From an uncultured Clostridia bacterium (GTDB taxonomy: Bacteria; Bacillota; Clostridia; Christensenellales; UBA1242): a DNA stretch of 38,323 bases. Shown piece by piece: positions 25,454-36,457 of this stretch. A program made the position numbers and the translations under genes. Within the stretch, counting starts at the first letter, position 1. The number at the start of each line of letters is the position of its first letter. The notes under the pieces were generated by a model. It had not been told where the DNA came from, ran no database searches, and saw only the letters and a list, made by a program, of their open reading frames with translations. The DNA lies in contig CALVNW010000012.1 of assembly GCA_944350015.1 (NCBI GenBank), positions 1 through 38,323 on the forward strand, read 5' to 3'.

Positions 25454-26089
25454 ATGAAAAAAAATATAAAAGAATTTTATGAAAAACTGGACACATTATT
25501 CCCACAACCAGAATGTGAACTTGAGTATAAATCAGTTTACGAATTGCTAGTTGCGGTAATATTGTCTGCTCAATGCACAGATAGAAGTGTAAATATCGTA
25601 ACTAAGGAATTATTTAAAGATTATGATACTCCAGAAAAAATGCTGACGTTGTCACAAGAGGAGCTTGAAAGCAAAATACATTCCTGTGGATTTTATCATA
25701 ATAAAGCAAAAAACATACTTTCAATGTCGAAAGACTTGCTAGAAAAATTTAACGGTGAAGTTCCAAACGATATAGAAAAAATGCAAACGCTTGCTGGTGT
25801 AGGGCGGAAAACCGCCAATGTTGTGTATTCAGAAGCGTTTAAAGGAAATGCTATTGCAGTTGATACACACGTTTTAAGAGTATCGAATAGGCTTGGCTTT
25901 GTTAAAACAGATAGCCCGCTTAAGTGTGAACTTGCACTAATGAAACTATTTGACGAAGACAAGTGGGGGAAACTTCATCTTCAACTTGTCCATTTTGGAC
26001 GTTATATCTGTAAAGCGACAAAACCCGATTGTGCAAACTGTCCGTTTACATCTCAATGTACCTATTATGCAGCGCATAATAGCATATAA
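25454..26089 (+). CDS. nth: Endonuclease III
   Basis: A 211-aa base-excision repair DNA glycosylase/AP lyase for oxidised pyrimidines. The helix-hairpin-helix LAGVGRKTANVV includes catalytic Lys119; the catalytic aspartate is Asp137 in AVDTHVLRVSNRLG. The 4Fe-4S cluster is Cys186, Cys193, Cys196 and Cys202 (C-x6-C-x2-C-x5-C). Its ribosome binding site is poor (AAAGGT, distant). The last residues (AAHNSI) and the stop codon are encoded by the left arm of an interspersed palindrome. Confidence 0.97.
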   Translation: MKKNIKEFYEKLDTLFPQPECELEYKSVYELLVAVILSAQCTDRSVNIVTKELFKDYDTPEKMLTLSQEELESKIHSCGFYHNKAKNILSMSKDLLEKFNGEVPNDIEKMQTLAGVGRKTANVVYSEAFKGNAIAVDTHVLRVSNRLGFVKTDSPLKCELALMKLFDEDKWGKLHLQLVHFGRYICKATKPDCANCPFTSQCTYYAAHNSI

Positions 26090-26125
26090 TGTAGGATTTA
26101 TGCAAGACATAATACTATATATAGT
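26074..26125. repeat. Interspersed palindrome overlapping the nth 3' end
   Basis: The right arm ACATAATACTATATATAG (26107-26124) is the exact reverse complement of the left arm of the element after spoVAE, and ATGCAAGACATAATA (26100-26114) matches it in direct orientation. The left arm supplies the final codons of nth. Confidence 0.75.
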
Positions 26126-26152
26126 GTAATCCAATTTTAAAAGGAGGTAGAA

Positions 26153-27421
26153 ATGTTTTTAGATAGAGTTAAAATTATTATAAAAGCTGGCAATGGTGGA
26201 AATGGTTCTACCTCTTTTTTGAGAAATAAAATGACTGCTAAGGGTGGTCCAGACGGCGGAGAAGGCGGAAAAGGCGGAAATATAGTATTTAAGGCGACTC
26301 AATCGTTAAATACTCTATATGATTTTAGATTTCACAAAAAGTTTTTTGCAGAAAACGGCGGAGATGGCGCAAAGAAATTGCAAGCAGGAGCAAATGGTAA
26401 AGACTTGATAATAAAAGTGCCTTGCGGAACAGTTATATTAGATGCCGAGTCTGAAAAGGTTATAGCTGACCTTTATGAAGATAATATGGAGTTTATCGCG
26501 TTAAAAGGCGGAAAAGGCGGGCACGGAAACGCCTATTACAAGTCGTCAGTTAAGCAGTCGCCACATTATTCTCAAACAGGTGAGATAACGGCTCAGCGCG
26601 AAGTAATACTTGAGCTCAAAACAATTGCCGATGTCGGTCTTGTAGGTTTTCCAAATGCCGGTAAATCAACCTTACTTTCGTGCATTTCTAATGCCAATCC
26701 AAAAATAGCTAACTATCCATTTACGACACTATATCCTAATCTTGGCGTATGTCAGGTTAAAGGACAAACATTTGTTGTTGCGGATATTCCTGGGCTAATT
26801 GAAGGCGCAAGCGAAGGGCAAGGGCTTGGGCATTATTTTTTAAAGCACGTGGAAAGGGTTAGACTAATACTTCATCTTGTAGACATCTCTCAAAGTGACG
26901 GAAGAGATTTTATTGAGGACTATATAGTTATAAATAAAGAACTAAAAAAATATAGCGAAGAGTTATCTAAGACGCCACAGATTATTGTGTTTACAAAAAT
27001 TGATTTGATTTCTGAAGATACATTAAATCAAAGATTAGGCAGGTTTAAAAAAGAGATTGGCGGTGAATATCTATGTATATCTGGCGCTACTTATAGTGGC
27101 ATTGAAGAATTGAAATTAAAAACTATAGAACTACTTTCAAAGTTGCCAAAGAAACCACCACTTGAAGTTGAAGAAAATAATTTTGATAAAAGAGACTATG
27201 AGTCCATTGAGATTACAAGAGACGATGAAGGCGCTTTTGTTGTAAGCGGTGGGAAAATAGACAACTTCATTAGAGGGGTTGTGCTTTCAGATACTCGCTC
27301 TTTTGCTTACTTTCAAAAACGCTTGCAAGAAATGGGTATTATTGATATGCTTAAAGAAAAAGGGCTCAAAAATGGTGGCATTGTAAAAATAAAGGATATT
27401 ACATTTGAATATAGCGAGTAA
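26153..27421 (+). CDS. obg: GTPase Obg
   Basis: A 422-aa ribosome-associated GTPase linked to 50S assembly and stress. The glycine-rich Obg fold occupies about residues 1-158 (KGGPDGGEGGKGGNIVF). The G domain shows GFPNAGKS (G1), DIPGLIEGA (G3), FTKIDL (G4) and SGATYSG (G5). The C-terminal ~80 residues form the Gram-positive OCT domain. AAGGAGG is perfectly spaced from the ATG. It precedes yhbY, as in related genomes. Confidence 0.98.
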   Translation: MFLDRVKIIIKAGNGGNGSTSFLRNKMTAKGGPDGGEGGKGGNIVFKATQSLNTLYDFRFHKKFFAENGGDGAKKLQAGANGKDLIIKVPCGTVILDAESEKVIADLYEDNMEFIALKGGKGGHGNAYYKSSVKQSPHYSQTGEITAQREVILELKTIADVGLVGFPNAGKSTLLSCISNANPKIANYPFTTLYPNLGVCQVKGQTFVVADIPGLIEGASEGQGLGHYFLKHVERVRLILHLVDISQSDGRDFIEDYIVINKELKKYSEELSKTPQIIVFTKIDLISEDTLNQRLGRFKKEIGGEYLCISGATYSGIEELKLKTIELLSKLPKKPPLEVEENNFDKRDYESIEITRDDEGAFVVSGGKIDNFIRGVVLSDTRSFAYFQKRLQEMGIIDMLKEKGLKNGGIVKIKDITFEYSE

Positions 27422-27653
27422 AAATGGTGAATTGACTTATAGGACTGAAAATTTGTTTGCGCTATCAGTTATTATCAAATTCTACTGTTTTTAAAACTGC
27501 TTGCAAACTAAGCAAAATTAAAAATAGCGCGAATATTATTTTTGTATTAAGATTAAAATTTCTTTCGGTAAACTAACGACTTATATTTTTAATTAATTCT
27601 TTTGTATAATTTATTTGTATAATTAAATTTTATAATCTATAAAAGGAGATGTT

Positions 27654-27950
27654 ATGATTACAACAAAACAGAGGGCTTATCTAAGAGGACTAGGAAACGC
27701 GCTTGAAAGCGTTATGCAAATAGGTAAGGACGGACTTAGCGAAAACTCTTTTGAGGCAATTGATGCACTGCTCGAAGCTAGAGAGCTTATAAAAATCAAA
27801 GTTTTAAAGACTTGCGAGCTTAAAGCCAAAGAAATTATGGCAATAATCTGCGAAAAACTTAATGCAGAACCAGTCCAAGTAATAGGTGGTATGGTAATAA
27901 TCTACAGAAAGTCCTCTAAAAAAGACTTTAAACACATAGAGCTTATATAA
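27654..27950 (+). CDS. yhbY: CRM-domain RNA-binding protein YhbY
   Basis: A 98-aa single CRM domain protein that binds pre-50S ribosomal particles. [15 protein letters not shown] opens the domain, and the conserved loop [10 protein letters not shown] lies at about residues 27-36. AAGGAGAT precedes the ATG. Three TATAAT-like boxes occur in the 50 nt upstream (27605, 27618, 27630), so it probably has its own promoter, though no clear -35 was found. In Bacillus it is followed by nadD and yqeK, which are missing here. Confidence 0.95.
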   Translation: MITTKQRAYLRGLGNALESVMQIGKDGLSENSFEAIDALLEARELIKIKVLKTCELKAKEIMAIICEKLNAEPVQVIGGMVIIYRKSSKKDFKHIELI

Positions 27951-28150
27951 CTTTAAACTTTATATTTGTGGCATATTTTTGAATTTTAAATCAACAAAAT
28001 ATATTTTGTTATTATTGATTATGTTGAAGTGGTATTACTTTAGCAATTGTTAATAATGTATATAAAAAATAAAAGGGTAAAAACAAGGGTAGCCTATAAA
28101 AAGTGTATAGCGAACAACCTTTATAACAGTTAATAATAACAGTTATTACA

Positions 28151-28175
28151 GTTATAATTTCATAACATAATAGCC
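28151..28175. repeat. Partial interspersed palindrome after yhbY
   Basis: A GTTAT/ATAAC hairpin followed by ATAATAGCC, matching the right half of the element after spoVAC. No left counterpart is clear. Just upstream the octamer AACAGTTA or close variants occurs three times (28124-28156). Confidence 0.5.
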
Positions 28176-28207
28176 TTTATTTGGTTGTATTAAACTTAAT
28201 AAAATTA

Positions 28208-29005
28208 TTACAACAACTCCTTTATAATCTTTTTATTATAAATTGGATTTATAAAAGAAATGAGTGCAAATATTAAAAGCAAACTTGAAATAATATAGTA
28301 ATAGATATTAAATTTCACAAAAAAACTTGACAACACTAAAATGACGGCAGCAAACAAATATCCTTTTGTTTTCGACCTATTAAATGCCATCGCCAAATAT
28401 TGTTTATAGCTATTTTTTGTTTTTTGCCTTTCTGTAATAGCAGGGTAATAGTCGTATTCTTTATATAGCGATAAATAGGTTTGATATTTGTTAAGAATGA
28501 TTATTTCTTGATTAAAATTTTTAACAAAACTAGGCAAATCTTTATCAGAGTCGTTGCATAATATGACAAGCTTATTTATAGGCTTTTTAAAACTATTCAA
28601 TACATCTATGACATCGTCTAATTTTAGGTTTTGATATTTTATAAAAGGATAAAGTACAACATCTTGTTCGTCCTTGTGATGAACTACAATATAACGCTTA
28701 AATTTGCTTACATTATTATGCCTCGTCTTTGCCAGTTTAAAGAAAAAATCTACTCTATTTTCATCGCGCGAGAGGGTGAAAAACATATTCTCGGCATCCT
28801 CTTTTTCTTTTATTTTTAAATTAGATTTAATGCCTTTTTTACGTTTTACATATGTTGAAATTAATTCTAGTAAAAGGGTGATAACAAACGATACAACAAG
28901 TGCAAGCCAAGTCGACTGAAAAATATACTTAAGCCAAATATAAAATATTAAAAATATGATAGAGCTCTTTAAAAGCACTTGAAATATTATAGATAAAGTT
29001 TTCAT
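28208..29005 (-). CDS. Membrane protein of unknown function
   Basis: A 265-aa protein I do not recognise. Two hydrophobic segments lie near the N-terminus (about residues 5-25 and 30-52) and two near the C-terminus (~213-255), enclosing a ~155-residue soluble domain rich in Lys, Asp and Tyr with alternating beta-like strands (RYIVVHH, KLVILCN, EIIILN). TATAAT lies exactly six bases before the ATG, with TTTACA 15 nt further upstream and no Shine-Dalgarno, so the mRNA may be leaderless. It is transcribed divergently from rsfS and occupies the place where nadD and yqeK usually stand. Confidence 0.7.
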   Translation of the reverse strand: MKTLSIIFQVLLKSSIIFLIFYIWLKYIFQSTWLALVVSFVITLLLELISTYVKRKKGIKSNLKIKEKEDAENMFFTLSRDENRVDFFFKLAKTRHNNVSKFKRYIVVHHKDEQDVVLYPFIKYQNLKLDDVIDVLNSFKKPINKLVILCNDSDKDLPSFVKNFNQEIIILNKYQTYLSLYKEYDYYPAITERQKTKNSYKQYLAMAFNRSKTKGYLFAAVILVLSSFFVKFNIYYYIISSLLLIFALISFINPIYNKKIIKELL

Positions 29006-29011
29006 AAAATA

Positions 29012-29038
29012 ATTATAGACAAATTTTAGTTATGTAAA
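29012..29038 (-). promoter_or_regulatory. Promoter for a probable leaderless mRNA
   Basis: On the minus strand TTTACA (29033-29038), 15 nt and TATAAT (29012-29017), then six bases to the ATG at 29005. The geometry places transcription start on the start codon. Confidence 0.55.
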
Positions 29039-29050
29039 CATTATAAATAG

Positions 29051-29079
29051 TTGACATATACTATTTTTTTGTTTATAAT
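29051..29079 (+). promoter_or_regulatory. Perfect consensus sigma-A promoter of rsfS
   Basis: TTGACA (29051-29056), a 17-nt spacer, and TATAAT (29074-29079). This is a full consensus match and the strongest promoter seen in the window by sequence. Confidence 0.92.
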
Positions 29080-29104
29080 AAAAATCATATAAGGGGTATG
29101 CCTA

Positions 29105-29446
29105 GTGGACATAGTTGATGAGAGAATATTGAAGCTTGTTGAATATTTTAAAGAAAATAAATGTAAAGATATTGCTGTTTTTGACTTGAAACAAGACAGC
29201 AATTGCAGATACATCATCTTGCTAACAAACGCAAATCAGCAGGCAAATAAAAAATTCGCTTTAACATTTTTAAATGATATGCAAATGCAAGAATATCCAG
29301 AAGGTTACAACAAGGGTGAGTGGATAGTGTTTGATTTTGGACAAATAGTAATTCACGCTTTCACTCCGCAAACGAGAGATAAATATAGCCTCGACAAATT
29401 ATACCACTCTAAAAAAGTTTTAATTAATAAACAAAACAAAAAATAA
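29105..29446 (+). CDS. rsfS: Ribosomal silencing factor RsfS
   Basis: A 113-aa RsfS/YbeB family protein that binds ribosomal protein L14 and blocks subunit joining when nutrients are scarce. The conserved C-terminal region GEWIVFDFGQIVIHAFTP followed by YSLDKLY is clear. The start codon is GTG at 29105, supported by AAGGGG eight bases upstream; a nearby ATG is in another frame. The stop codon lies within the loop of the terminator. Confidence 0.92.
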   Translation: MDIVDERILKLVEYFKENKCKDIAVFDLKQDSNCRYIILLTNANQQANKKFALTFLNDMQMQEYPEGYNKGEWIVFDFGQIVIHAFTPQTRDKYSLDKLYHSKKVLINKQNKK

Positions 29447-29468
29447 ACAAATTTGTTTTGTTTTTTTT
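29432..29468 (+). terminator. Terminator of rsfS
   Basis: CAAAACAAA (29432-29440) pairs with TTTGTTTTG (29452-29460), followed by eight T. The rsfS stop codon lies in the loop. Confidence 0.65.
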
Positions 29469-29503
29469 ATATTGTATGTTAAAATTGAAATGTTAGGAGC
29501 AAT

Positions 29504-29926
29504 ATGACTAAAATTTGTTTTGTTTGCACAGGAAACACCTGCCGTTCTATTATGGCAGAGCGACTTATGAAAAAGATGTTGAAGGATAGAAAGATTGAAG
29601 ATGTCAAGGTTTCTTCTCGTGGCTTAAACGCAAACGGCGAAAACATAACAGATAATGCAAAACAAACTTTAAAAGCTTTTGGAGCATCCTCGTCAAACCG
29701 AAAGTCAGTAAAACTTGGAAAAATCGACAAAAATACAACCTATGTGACAATGACAGAGGTACAAAAGAATTACTTAAATTCAGAAAATGTTATATCCTAT
29801 AAAGAGCTACTTGGATATGAGATTATAGACCCATACGGGCAAAGTTTGGATGTATATAAAAAGTGCGCAAAAGATATAATGCAGGGGATAAAAATATTGA
29901 TTGAAAAATTAGAGTTATGGAGATGA
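29504..29926 (+). CDS. Low-molecular-weight phosphatase, probable protein arginine phosphatase (YwlE-like)
   Basis: A 140-aa enzyme of the low-molecular-weight tyrosine phosphatase fold. The P-loop is CTGNTCR (Cys8 to Arg14), and the general-acid aspartate is in IIDPYG (Asp109). A threonine at position 12 of the loop matches Thr11 of Bacillus YwlE, the residue known to favour phosphoarginine over phosphotyrosine; tyrosine phosphatases usually have Ile or Leu there. AGGAG precedes the ATG. It is followed 4 nt later by rpiB. The matching kinase (McsB) is not in the window. Confidence 0.88.
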   Translation: MTKICFVCTGNTCRSIMAERLMKKMLKDRKIEDVKVSSRGLNANGENITDNAKQTLKAFGASSSNRKSVKLGKIDKNTTYVTMTEVQKNYLNSENVISYKELLGYEIIDPYGQSLDVYKKCAKDIMQGIKILIEKLELWR

Positions 29927-29930
29927 AAAT

Positions 29931-30353
29931 ATGATAATATTAGCAAGTGACCACGCTGGATATTTACTAAAAGAAGAAATTAAAAAATTCTTTAATAAAG
30001 AAAACATCATAGTTATAGATGTTGGTTGCTACTCAAGAGAACAGCCTGACGATTATCCAGACTTTGCAAAAGTTGCAAATCAAAAGGTGATTGAGGACCC
30101 TCGTAATGTTGGAATATACATCTGCGGAACAGGAATAGGGATGAGCATAGTTGCTAATAGAAATCCTAAAATAAGAGCGGCACTTTGTATGAACGAAAAT
30201 TTTGCATCACTTGCAAGAAGGCATAACGATGCAAATGTACTATGCCTATCTGGTAAATATACCTCGCCTAAAAAGGCAATAAAGATAGTAAAAGTATTTT
30301 TAACTACAGATTTCGAAGGCGGTAGACACGCAAGAAGAATAAAAAAATATTGA
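29931..30353 (+). CDS. rpiB: Ribose-5-phosphate isomerase B
   Basis: A 140-aa RpiB/LacAB family isomerase of the pentose phosphate pathway. SDHAGYLLKE (Asp7, His8) and the active-site cysteine loop CGTGIGMSIVANR (Cys65) are diagnostic, and ARRHND supplies further catalytic residues. It begins 4 nt after the phosphatase gene, as in the Bacillus ywlE-ywlF order. LacA/LacB-type isomerases are less likely given the housekeeping context. Confidence 0.93.
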   Translation: MIILASDHAGYLLKEEIKKFFNKENIIVIDVGCYSREQPDDYPDFAKVANQKVIEDPRNVGIYICGTGIGMSIVANRNPKIRAALCMNENFASLARRHNDANVLCLSGKYTSPKKAIKIVKVFLTTDFEGGRHARRIKKY

Positions 30354-30361
30354 GGTGAAAA

Positions 30362-32213
<1,852 letters not shown>

Positions 32214-32221
32214 GGAGTTGT

Positions 32222-32581
32222 ATGGAAGATTTTAAAGAAACAGAAGTCGCCAAAGAGGAAAACTCAGTAAATTACAAAGAGCCTAAAAAAATAAAGCAAA
32301 AGCAAAGTAAAAATTTTAATTTCAACCTAATACTATCACTTGTAGCTTTTGTTGGAATAGGTTGCATTGCGATTTCACTTCTTTTAACTCTAGTCTTTGA
32401 ACGTGATAGCAATCTATCCAATGCCTTCAGTGCCATAGGGCAGGTTATAGCATATATTTTATGTATTATCTTAGCTTTCTCTTGGGTTAAAGCACACAAA
32501 AAATCGATAGTGTGGATAGTCTTATATGTAATTTTTGTTGTCACTATAGTTGTTCTATTCATACTTACTGTAAACATATGA
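32222..32581 (+). CDS. Small membrane protein, unknown
   Basis: A 119-aa protein with a charged Lys/Glu-rich N-terminal ~33 residues and three predicted membrane helices (about 34-60, 68-87, 94-117). I do not recognise the family. AAGGAG precedes the ATG, 8 nt after gap. Its stop codon overlaps the next start (ATGA), so the two small membrane proteins are coupled. Confidence 0.75.
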   Translation: MEDFKETEVAKEENSVNYKEPKKIKQKQSKNFNFNLILSLVAFVGIGCIAISLLLTLVFERDSNLSNAFSAIGQVIAYILCIILAFSWVKAHKKSIVWIVLYVIFVVTIVVLFILTVNI

Positions 32582-32949
32582 AAAACTTTTTAGTAACTAT
32601 AATTTTATTAGTCTTAATAGTTTTATTTGCTAGCCTCCAATCATATTGGGGAGGCCTAGTTTATTTTGCGCTCAGTTTTTTGATTATCCTATGCATATAC
32701 TGGATGGTTATTTTTATCTTGCAATACATAACAGATTACTATAAAACATTTGATGAAGATTTTAAATTATATTGCATCCATTTAATTAATTCAACAAGCG
32801 TTACAACTGAGCAGGTGAATGAAAATATAGAGTTCTATAAAAAGCAATACAAAAAATCTATTATAAGAGATAAGATTATTGATATTTCAAAAATATTAGT
32901 TGCCTTATCTATTATGATAGCCTGCATAATAGGTATGATAAATGTCTAA
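32578..32949 (+). CDS. Small membrane protein, unknown
   Basis: A 123-aa protein with two adjacent N-terminal membrane helices (about residues 3-20 and 24-50), a soluble middle part and a C-terminal helix (~103-121). No known family is recognised. The start at 32578 is chosen because it overlaps the previous stop as ATGA and gives a clean hydrophobic N-terminus (MKNFLV...). There is no separate ribosome binding site. A partner of the preceding membrane protein is plausible. Confidence 0.65.
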   Translation: MKNFLVTIILLVLIVLFASLQSYWGGLVYFALSFLIILCIYWMVIFILQYITDYYKTFDEDFKLYCIHLINSTSVTTEQVNENIEFYKKQYKKSIIRDKIIDISKILVALSIMIACIIGMINV

Positions 32950-32996
32950 TTCGCTATTATTCTCTATTTTTACTGCTACAATTAATTAATTTTTGT

Positions 32997-33025
32997 TTGC
33001 ATTTATCAATATAATGTGGTATTAT
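32997..33025 (+). promoter_or_regulatory. Sigma-A promoter of tig-clpP-clpX
   Basis: TTGCAT (32997-33002), 17 nt, TATTAT (33020-33025) with extended -10 TGG. The ~55-nt leader contains a hairpin with AACAAC/GTTGTT arms (33047-33066) ending about nine bases before AAAGGAG. No CtsR-like operator was identified. Confidence 0.65.
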
Positions 33026-33085
33026 ACAAAGAGGCGGTCGGAGAAACAACTTAATATGGTTGTTAAAAAAAACAAAGGAGTAAAT

Positions 33086-34360
33086 ATGTACAAATTCGAA
33101 AAAAAAGATAAACAAGGCGTTTTAAAAATTTCAATCTCTAGTGAAGATTGGGAAAAGGCTTTAGAAAAAGCTTATGAAGAAAATAAAGGTAAATTTAATA
33201 TTCAAGGATTTAGAAAAGGTAAGGCACCAAGAAAGGTTATCGAACAAAATTATGGAGACACCATCTTTTTTGATGACGCTTTTGATATAACTGTTTCAGA
33301 GGAATATAGAAAATTCTTAGAGGAAAACACAAATATTATACCAGTTGAGCAACCTCACGTAGAAAACAATACTTTTACAGCAGATAAGGGTTTAGAAGTG
33401 ACTTTGAAGTTTGACCTTTTACCTGATTTTGAACTTCCATCTTTAAGCGGCTTAAAAGCTAAAAAGGCTGATGTTAAAGTGACAGACGAGCAAGTTGAAC
33501 AAGAAGTTGAAAGAGAAAGACTCTCTCACGCTAGATATGTAGAAACCGATAAGGAAGTGGAGGAAGGTGATTTTGCTGTTATCGACTTTAAAGGTTTTGT
33601 TGATGATGTTGCCTTTGAAGGCGGAGAAGCTAAAGATTATAGGCTTGAAATAGGTTCACATACCTTCATCGAGGGCTTTGAAGAGCAAATTATCGGTATG
33701 AAAAAGGGTGAAGAGAAGGACATTAAAGTAACTTTCCCTGAAAACTATCACGCAGAAAACTTAAAAGGTAAACCTGCTGTATTTAAGATTAAGCTCAATA
33801 AAGTTGAGAAAAAAGAACTTCCTACAATAGATGACAAATACATTTCAGACACTACGGAGTTTGAAAATGTAGAAGAATATAAAAAATCCATCAAAGAAAA
33901 CCTCATTAAAATGGAAGAAGAGCGGGCTGAGCGTGACTACGAAGTAGCTCTTCTTGATGAAATTGCAGCCAAGAGCAATATTGAAGTACCACAGTCTATG
34001 ATTGACCACGAAGTTCATCATATGGTTGAGGATTTTGAGCACAGACTTTCTCACCAAGGTATGACCTTGCAGGCTTATCTTGACTATGTTGGGAAGACAT
34101 TAGACGAGTTTAAAAAAGAAAGAGAAGAGGACGCAGGCAAAAATATTAAAACAAGACTTGTCTTACAAAAATTAATTTCGCAGAATAATATTACCGCAAG
34201 TAGTGAAGAATTAGATAAGAATATTGAAGAATATGCATCAAGATATCAAATGACACTTGAAGACTTCAAGAAGGCTATGTCTCCAAACGACTATGCTTAT
34301 TTTGAAAACAATGTCATTATGACAAAAGTTTTAGACCTAATCAAATCTAAAAATGCATAA
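33086..34360 (+). CDS. tig: Trigger factor
   Basis: A 424-aa ribosome-associated chaperone with peptidyl-prolyl isomerase activity. The N-terminal domain has the ribosome-docking signature [14 protein letters not shown] (about residues 42-55); an FKBP-like domain spans ~150-245; the C-terminal helical arms follow. ATG 33086 is used because AAAGGAG lies just upstream and the protein then starts at the usual position; a longer reading into the promoter region is rejected. tig-clpP-clpX is a conserved order. Confidence 0.97.
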   Translation: MYKFEKKDKQGVLKISISSEDWEKALEKAYEENKGKFNIQGFRKGKAPRKVIEQNYGDTIFFDDAFDITVSEEYRKFLEENTNIIPVEQPHVENNTFTADKGLEVTLKFDLLPDFELPSLSGLKAKKADVKVTDEQVEQEVERERLSHARYVETDKEVEEGDFAVIDFKGFVDDVAFEGGEAKDYRLEIGSHTFIEGFEEQIIGMKKGEEKDIKVTFPENYHAENLKGKPAVFKIKLNKVEKKELPTIDDKYISDTTEFENVEEYKKSIKENLIKMEEERAERDYEVALLDEIAAKSNIEVPQSMIDHEVHHMVEDFEHRLSHQGMTLQAYLDYVGKTLDEFKKEREEDAGKNIKTRLVLQKLISQNNITASSEELDKNIEEYASRYQMTLEDFKKAMSPNDYAYFENNVIMTKVLDLIKSKNA

Positions 34361-34386
34361 AAACTATAAAAATTGGGAGGATAATT

Positions 34387-34986
34387 ATGTTAATTCCTAT
34401 GGTTGTTGATCAAACAGGAAATAGCGAAAGATCATATGATATTTACTCAAGATTACTAGAAGATAGAATTATATTTTTAAATGGGGAGATTGACGATAAT
34501 GTTGCTAACATTGTTGTTGCACAGCTCATCTATCTAGAGGGCAAAAACCCTAATAAAGATATATTCATATATATTAATAGCCCAGGGGGGAGCGTCTCTG
34601 CTGGTCTTGCAATATATGACACAATGAAATACATTAAATGCGACGTTTCAACAATTTGTGTTGGAAGAGCGGCATCAATGGGTGCATTTTTGCTTGCGGG
34701 AGGAACTAAAGGCAAACGCTTTGCTCTTCCTAATAGTGAAATTATGATACACCAGCCACTAGGTGGGGCTCAAGGTCAAGTGAGTGATATACAAATTCAG
34801 GCTAATCATATTCAATATATAAAAGAAAGAATGAATAAAATGCTCAGCGAAAACACAGGTAAACCACTTGAGATAGTTGAAAAAGATACAGATAGAGATA
34901 ACTATATGACAGCACAGGAGGCTAAAGATTACGGAATAATAGACGAGATTTTCGTATCAAGAAAGAAACAAAGTAAGGAGGCTTAA
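34387..34986 (+). CDS. clpP: ATP-dependent Clp protease proteolytic subunit
   Basis: A 199-aa serine protease that forms the ClpP barrel. The catalytic triad is visible: Ser97 in GRAASMGA, His122 in MIHQPLGG, and Asp171 in [15 protein letters not shown] at the N-terminus is the usual axial-loop region. GGGAGG precedes the ATG. It overlaps clpX by one base (TAATG). Confidence 0.98.
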   Translation: MLIPMVVDQTGNSERSYDIYSRLLEDRIIFLNGEIDDNVANIVVAQLIYLEGKNPNKDIFIYINSPGGSVSAGLAIYDTMKYIKCDVSTICVGRAASMGAFLLAGGTKGKRFALPNSEIMIHQPLGGAQGQVSDIQIQANHIQYIKERMNKMLSENTGKPLEIVEKDTDRDNYMTAQEAKDYGIIDEIFVSRKKQSKEA

Positions 34987-36242
34987 TGTCTGAATTAGAA
35001 TGTAAATGCAGTTTTTGTGGTAAAAGCCAAAAGGATGCAAAAAAACTAGTTGCAAGTCCAAACGGAGATGCGTTTATCTGTGATGAGTGTATAGAAATTT
35101 GTAAGGATATTATCACAGATATTACAAAAAAATCTACTTTTGAAAAGATAGAATTGCCTACGCCAAGTGAGATAAAAGAGAAACTTGACGAGTATATTGT
35201 AGGGCAAGACGAGGTTAAAAAGGTGCTTGCAGTCGCTGTTTATAACCACTACAAAAGACTTAATTACAATCTCACAAAAACTGATAACGATACTAGCGAT
35301 GTCGAACTAGAAAAAAGTAATATTTTAATGGTTGGACCTACTGGTTCTGGGAAAACTCTTCTTGCAAAAACGCTTGCAAAGGTTTTAAAGGTCCCTTTTG
35401 CTTCCGCTGATGCAACGACGCTTACAGAGGCTGGGTATGTCGGCGATGATGTCGAAAATATTTTACTCAAACTTATCCAAAATGCTGACTATGATATAGA
35501 AAAAGCTCAAAGAGGAATTATATATATTGACGAGATAGACAAGATCGCCAGAAAAACGCAAAATGTTTCTATCACAAGAGATGTAGCAGGAGAGGGTGTT
35601 CAACAGGCACTTTTAAAAATTCTTGAAAGCACTGTTGCCTCTGTTCCACCACAAGGCGGAAGAAAACATCCTCATCAAGAGATGCTTCAAATCGATACTA
35701 CAAATATCTTGTTTATATGCGGAGGGGCTTTTGTAGGTCTAGATAAAATAATTGAAGCAAGAGAAAACGATACAACTCTTGGATTTAATGCAAAGATTGA
35801 GTCTCAAGAGGAGAAAGAAAAGAAAAATTATATAAAAGATATTCAACCAAATGACCTTATCAAATTCGGACTTATACCTGAATTTGTTGGCAGGCTTCCG
35901 GTAGTTGTAGGTCTTGATGAGCTTGATGAAAATGCACTTGTCAAGATTTTAACCGAGCCCAAGAACTCTATAATAAAACAATATAACCTTATGTTTAAGA
36001 TTGACGGTATTAATATAGAGTTTTCAGAGGATGCTATTCAAGCAATAGCTAAAAAGGCTATGGAGCTTAAAACAGGCGCTAGGGGATTACGAACAATTAT
36101 TGAAGGCAAGATGAATAGACTAATGTATGAGGCTCCAAGTTATAAGGATATAGAGAAGATTGTTGTAAATTCAAACTTTATAGAACTTGAAAACGCACAA
36201 CCTGAGATAATTAGAAAGTCTGATAGTAAAGCGGTTTGTTAG
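34986..36242 (+). CDS. clpX: ATP-dependent Clp protease ATP-binding subunit ClpX
   Basis: A 418-aa AAA+ unfoldase that feeds ClpP. The N-terminal zinc domain has Cys8, Cys11, Cys32 and Cys35. Walker A is GPTGSGKT (about residues 116-123), Walker B is [10 protein letters not shown], and sensor/arginine motifs are in the [13 protein letters not shown] and [10 protein letters not shown] regions. TLGF corresponds to the ClpP-docking IGF-type loop. It shares one base with the clpP stop codon. lon does not follow, unlike in Bacillus. Confidence 0.98.
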   Translation: MSELECKCSFCGKSQKDAKKLVASPNGDAFICDECIEICKDIITDITKKSTFEKIELPTPSEIKEKLDEYIVGQDEVKKVLAVAVYNHYKRLNYNLTKTDNDTSDVELEKSNILMVGPTGSGKTLLAKTLAKVLKVPFASADATTLTEAGYVGDDVENILLKLIQNADYDIEKAQRGIIYIDEIDKIARKTQNVSITRDVAGEGVQQALLKILESTVASVPPQGGRKHPHQEMLQIDTTNILFICGGAFVGLDKIIEARENDTTLGFNAKIESQEEKEKKNYIKDIQPNDLIKFGLIPEFVGRLPVVVGLDELDENALVKILTEPKNSIIKQYNLMFKIDGINIEFSEDAIQAIAKKAMELKTGARGLRTIIEGKMNRLMYEAPSYKDIEKIVVNSNFIELENAQPEIIRKSDSKAVC

Positions 36243-36294
36243 ATTTAATAAAATCATAAGTTATTTATTAACTTTTCCAAATTGATTAAGCACT

Positions 36295-36325
36295 AAAAAA
36301 GTCTAGTATTAAGCTAGACTTTTTT
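36295..36325 (+). terminator. Terminator of tig-clpP-clpX
   Basis: A perfect 12-bp arm pair, AAAAAAGTCTAG with CTAGACTTTTTT, with a 7-nt loop and a T run. Confidence 0.88.
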
Positions 36326-36346
36326 GCTTTATCCATAGCAAAAATA

Positions 36347-36388
36347 GGACTATTATATTATAAATTTATAACTTTAACATAATAGTGC
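36347..36388. repeat. Interspersed palindrome after clpX
   Basis: GGACTATTAT and CATAATAGTG arms around ATTTATAACT. It matches the element after pnp at about 34 of 41 positions without gaps. Here it lies behind an independent terminator, so it need not itself be the terminator. Confidence 0.75.
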
Positions 36389-36457
36389 TATATACATTTT
36401 TGCGTAATTATTTTGTCAACATTAATTTGCAATGCATATAAACTTTTAGGAGGATAT

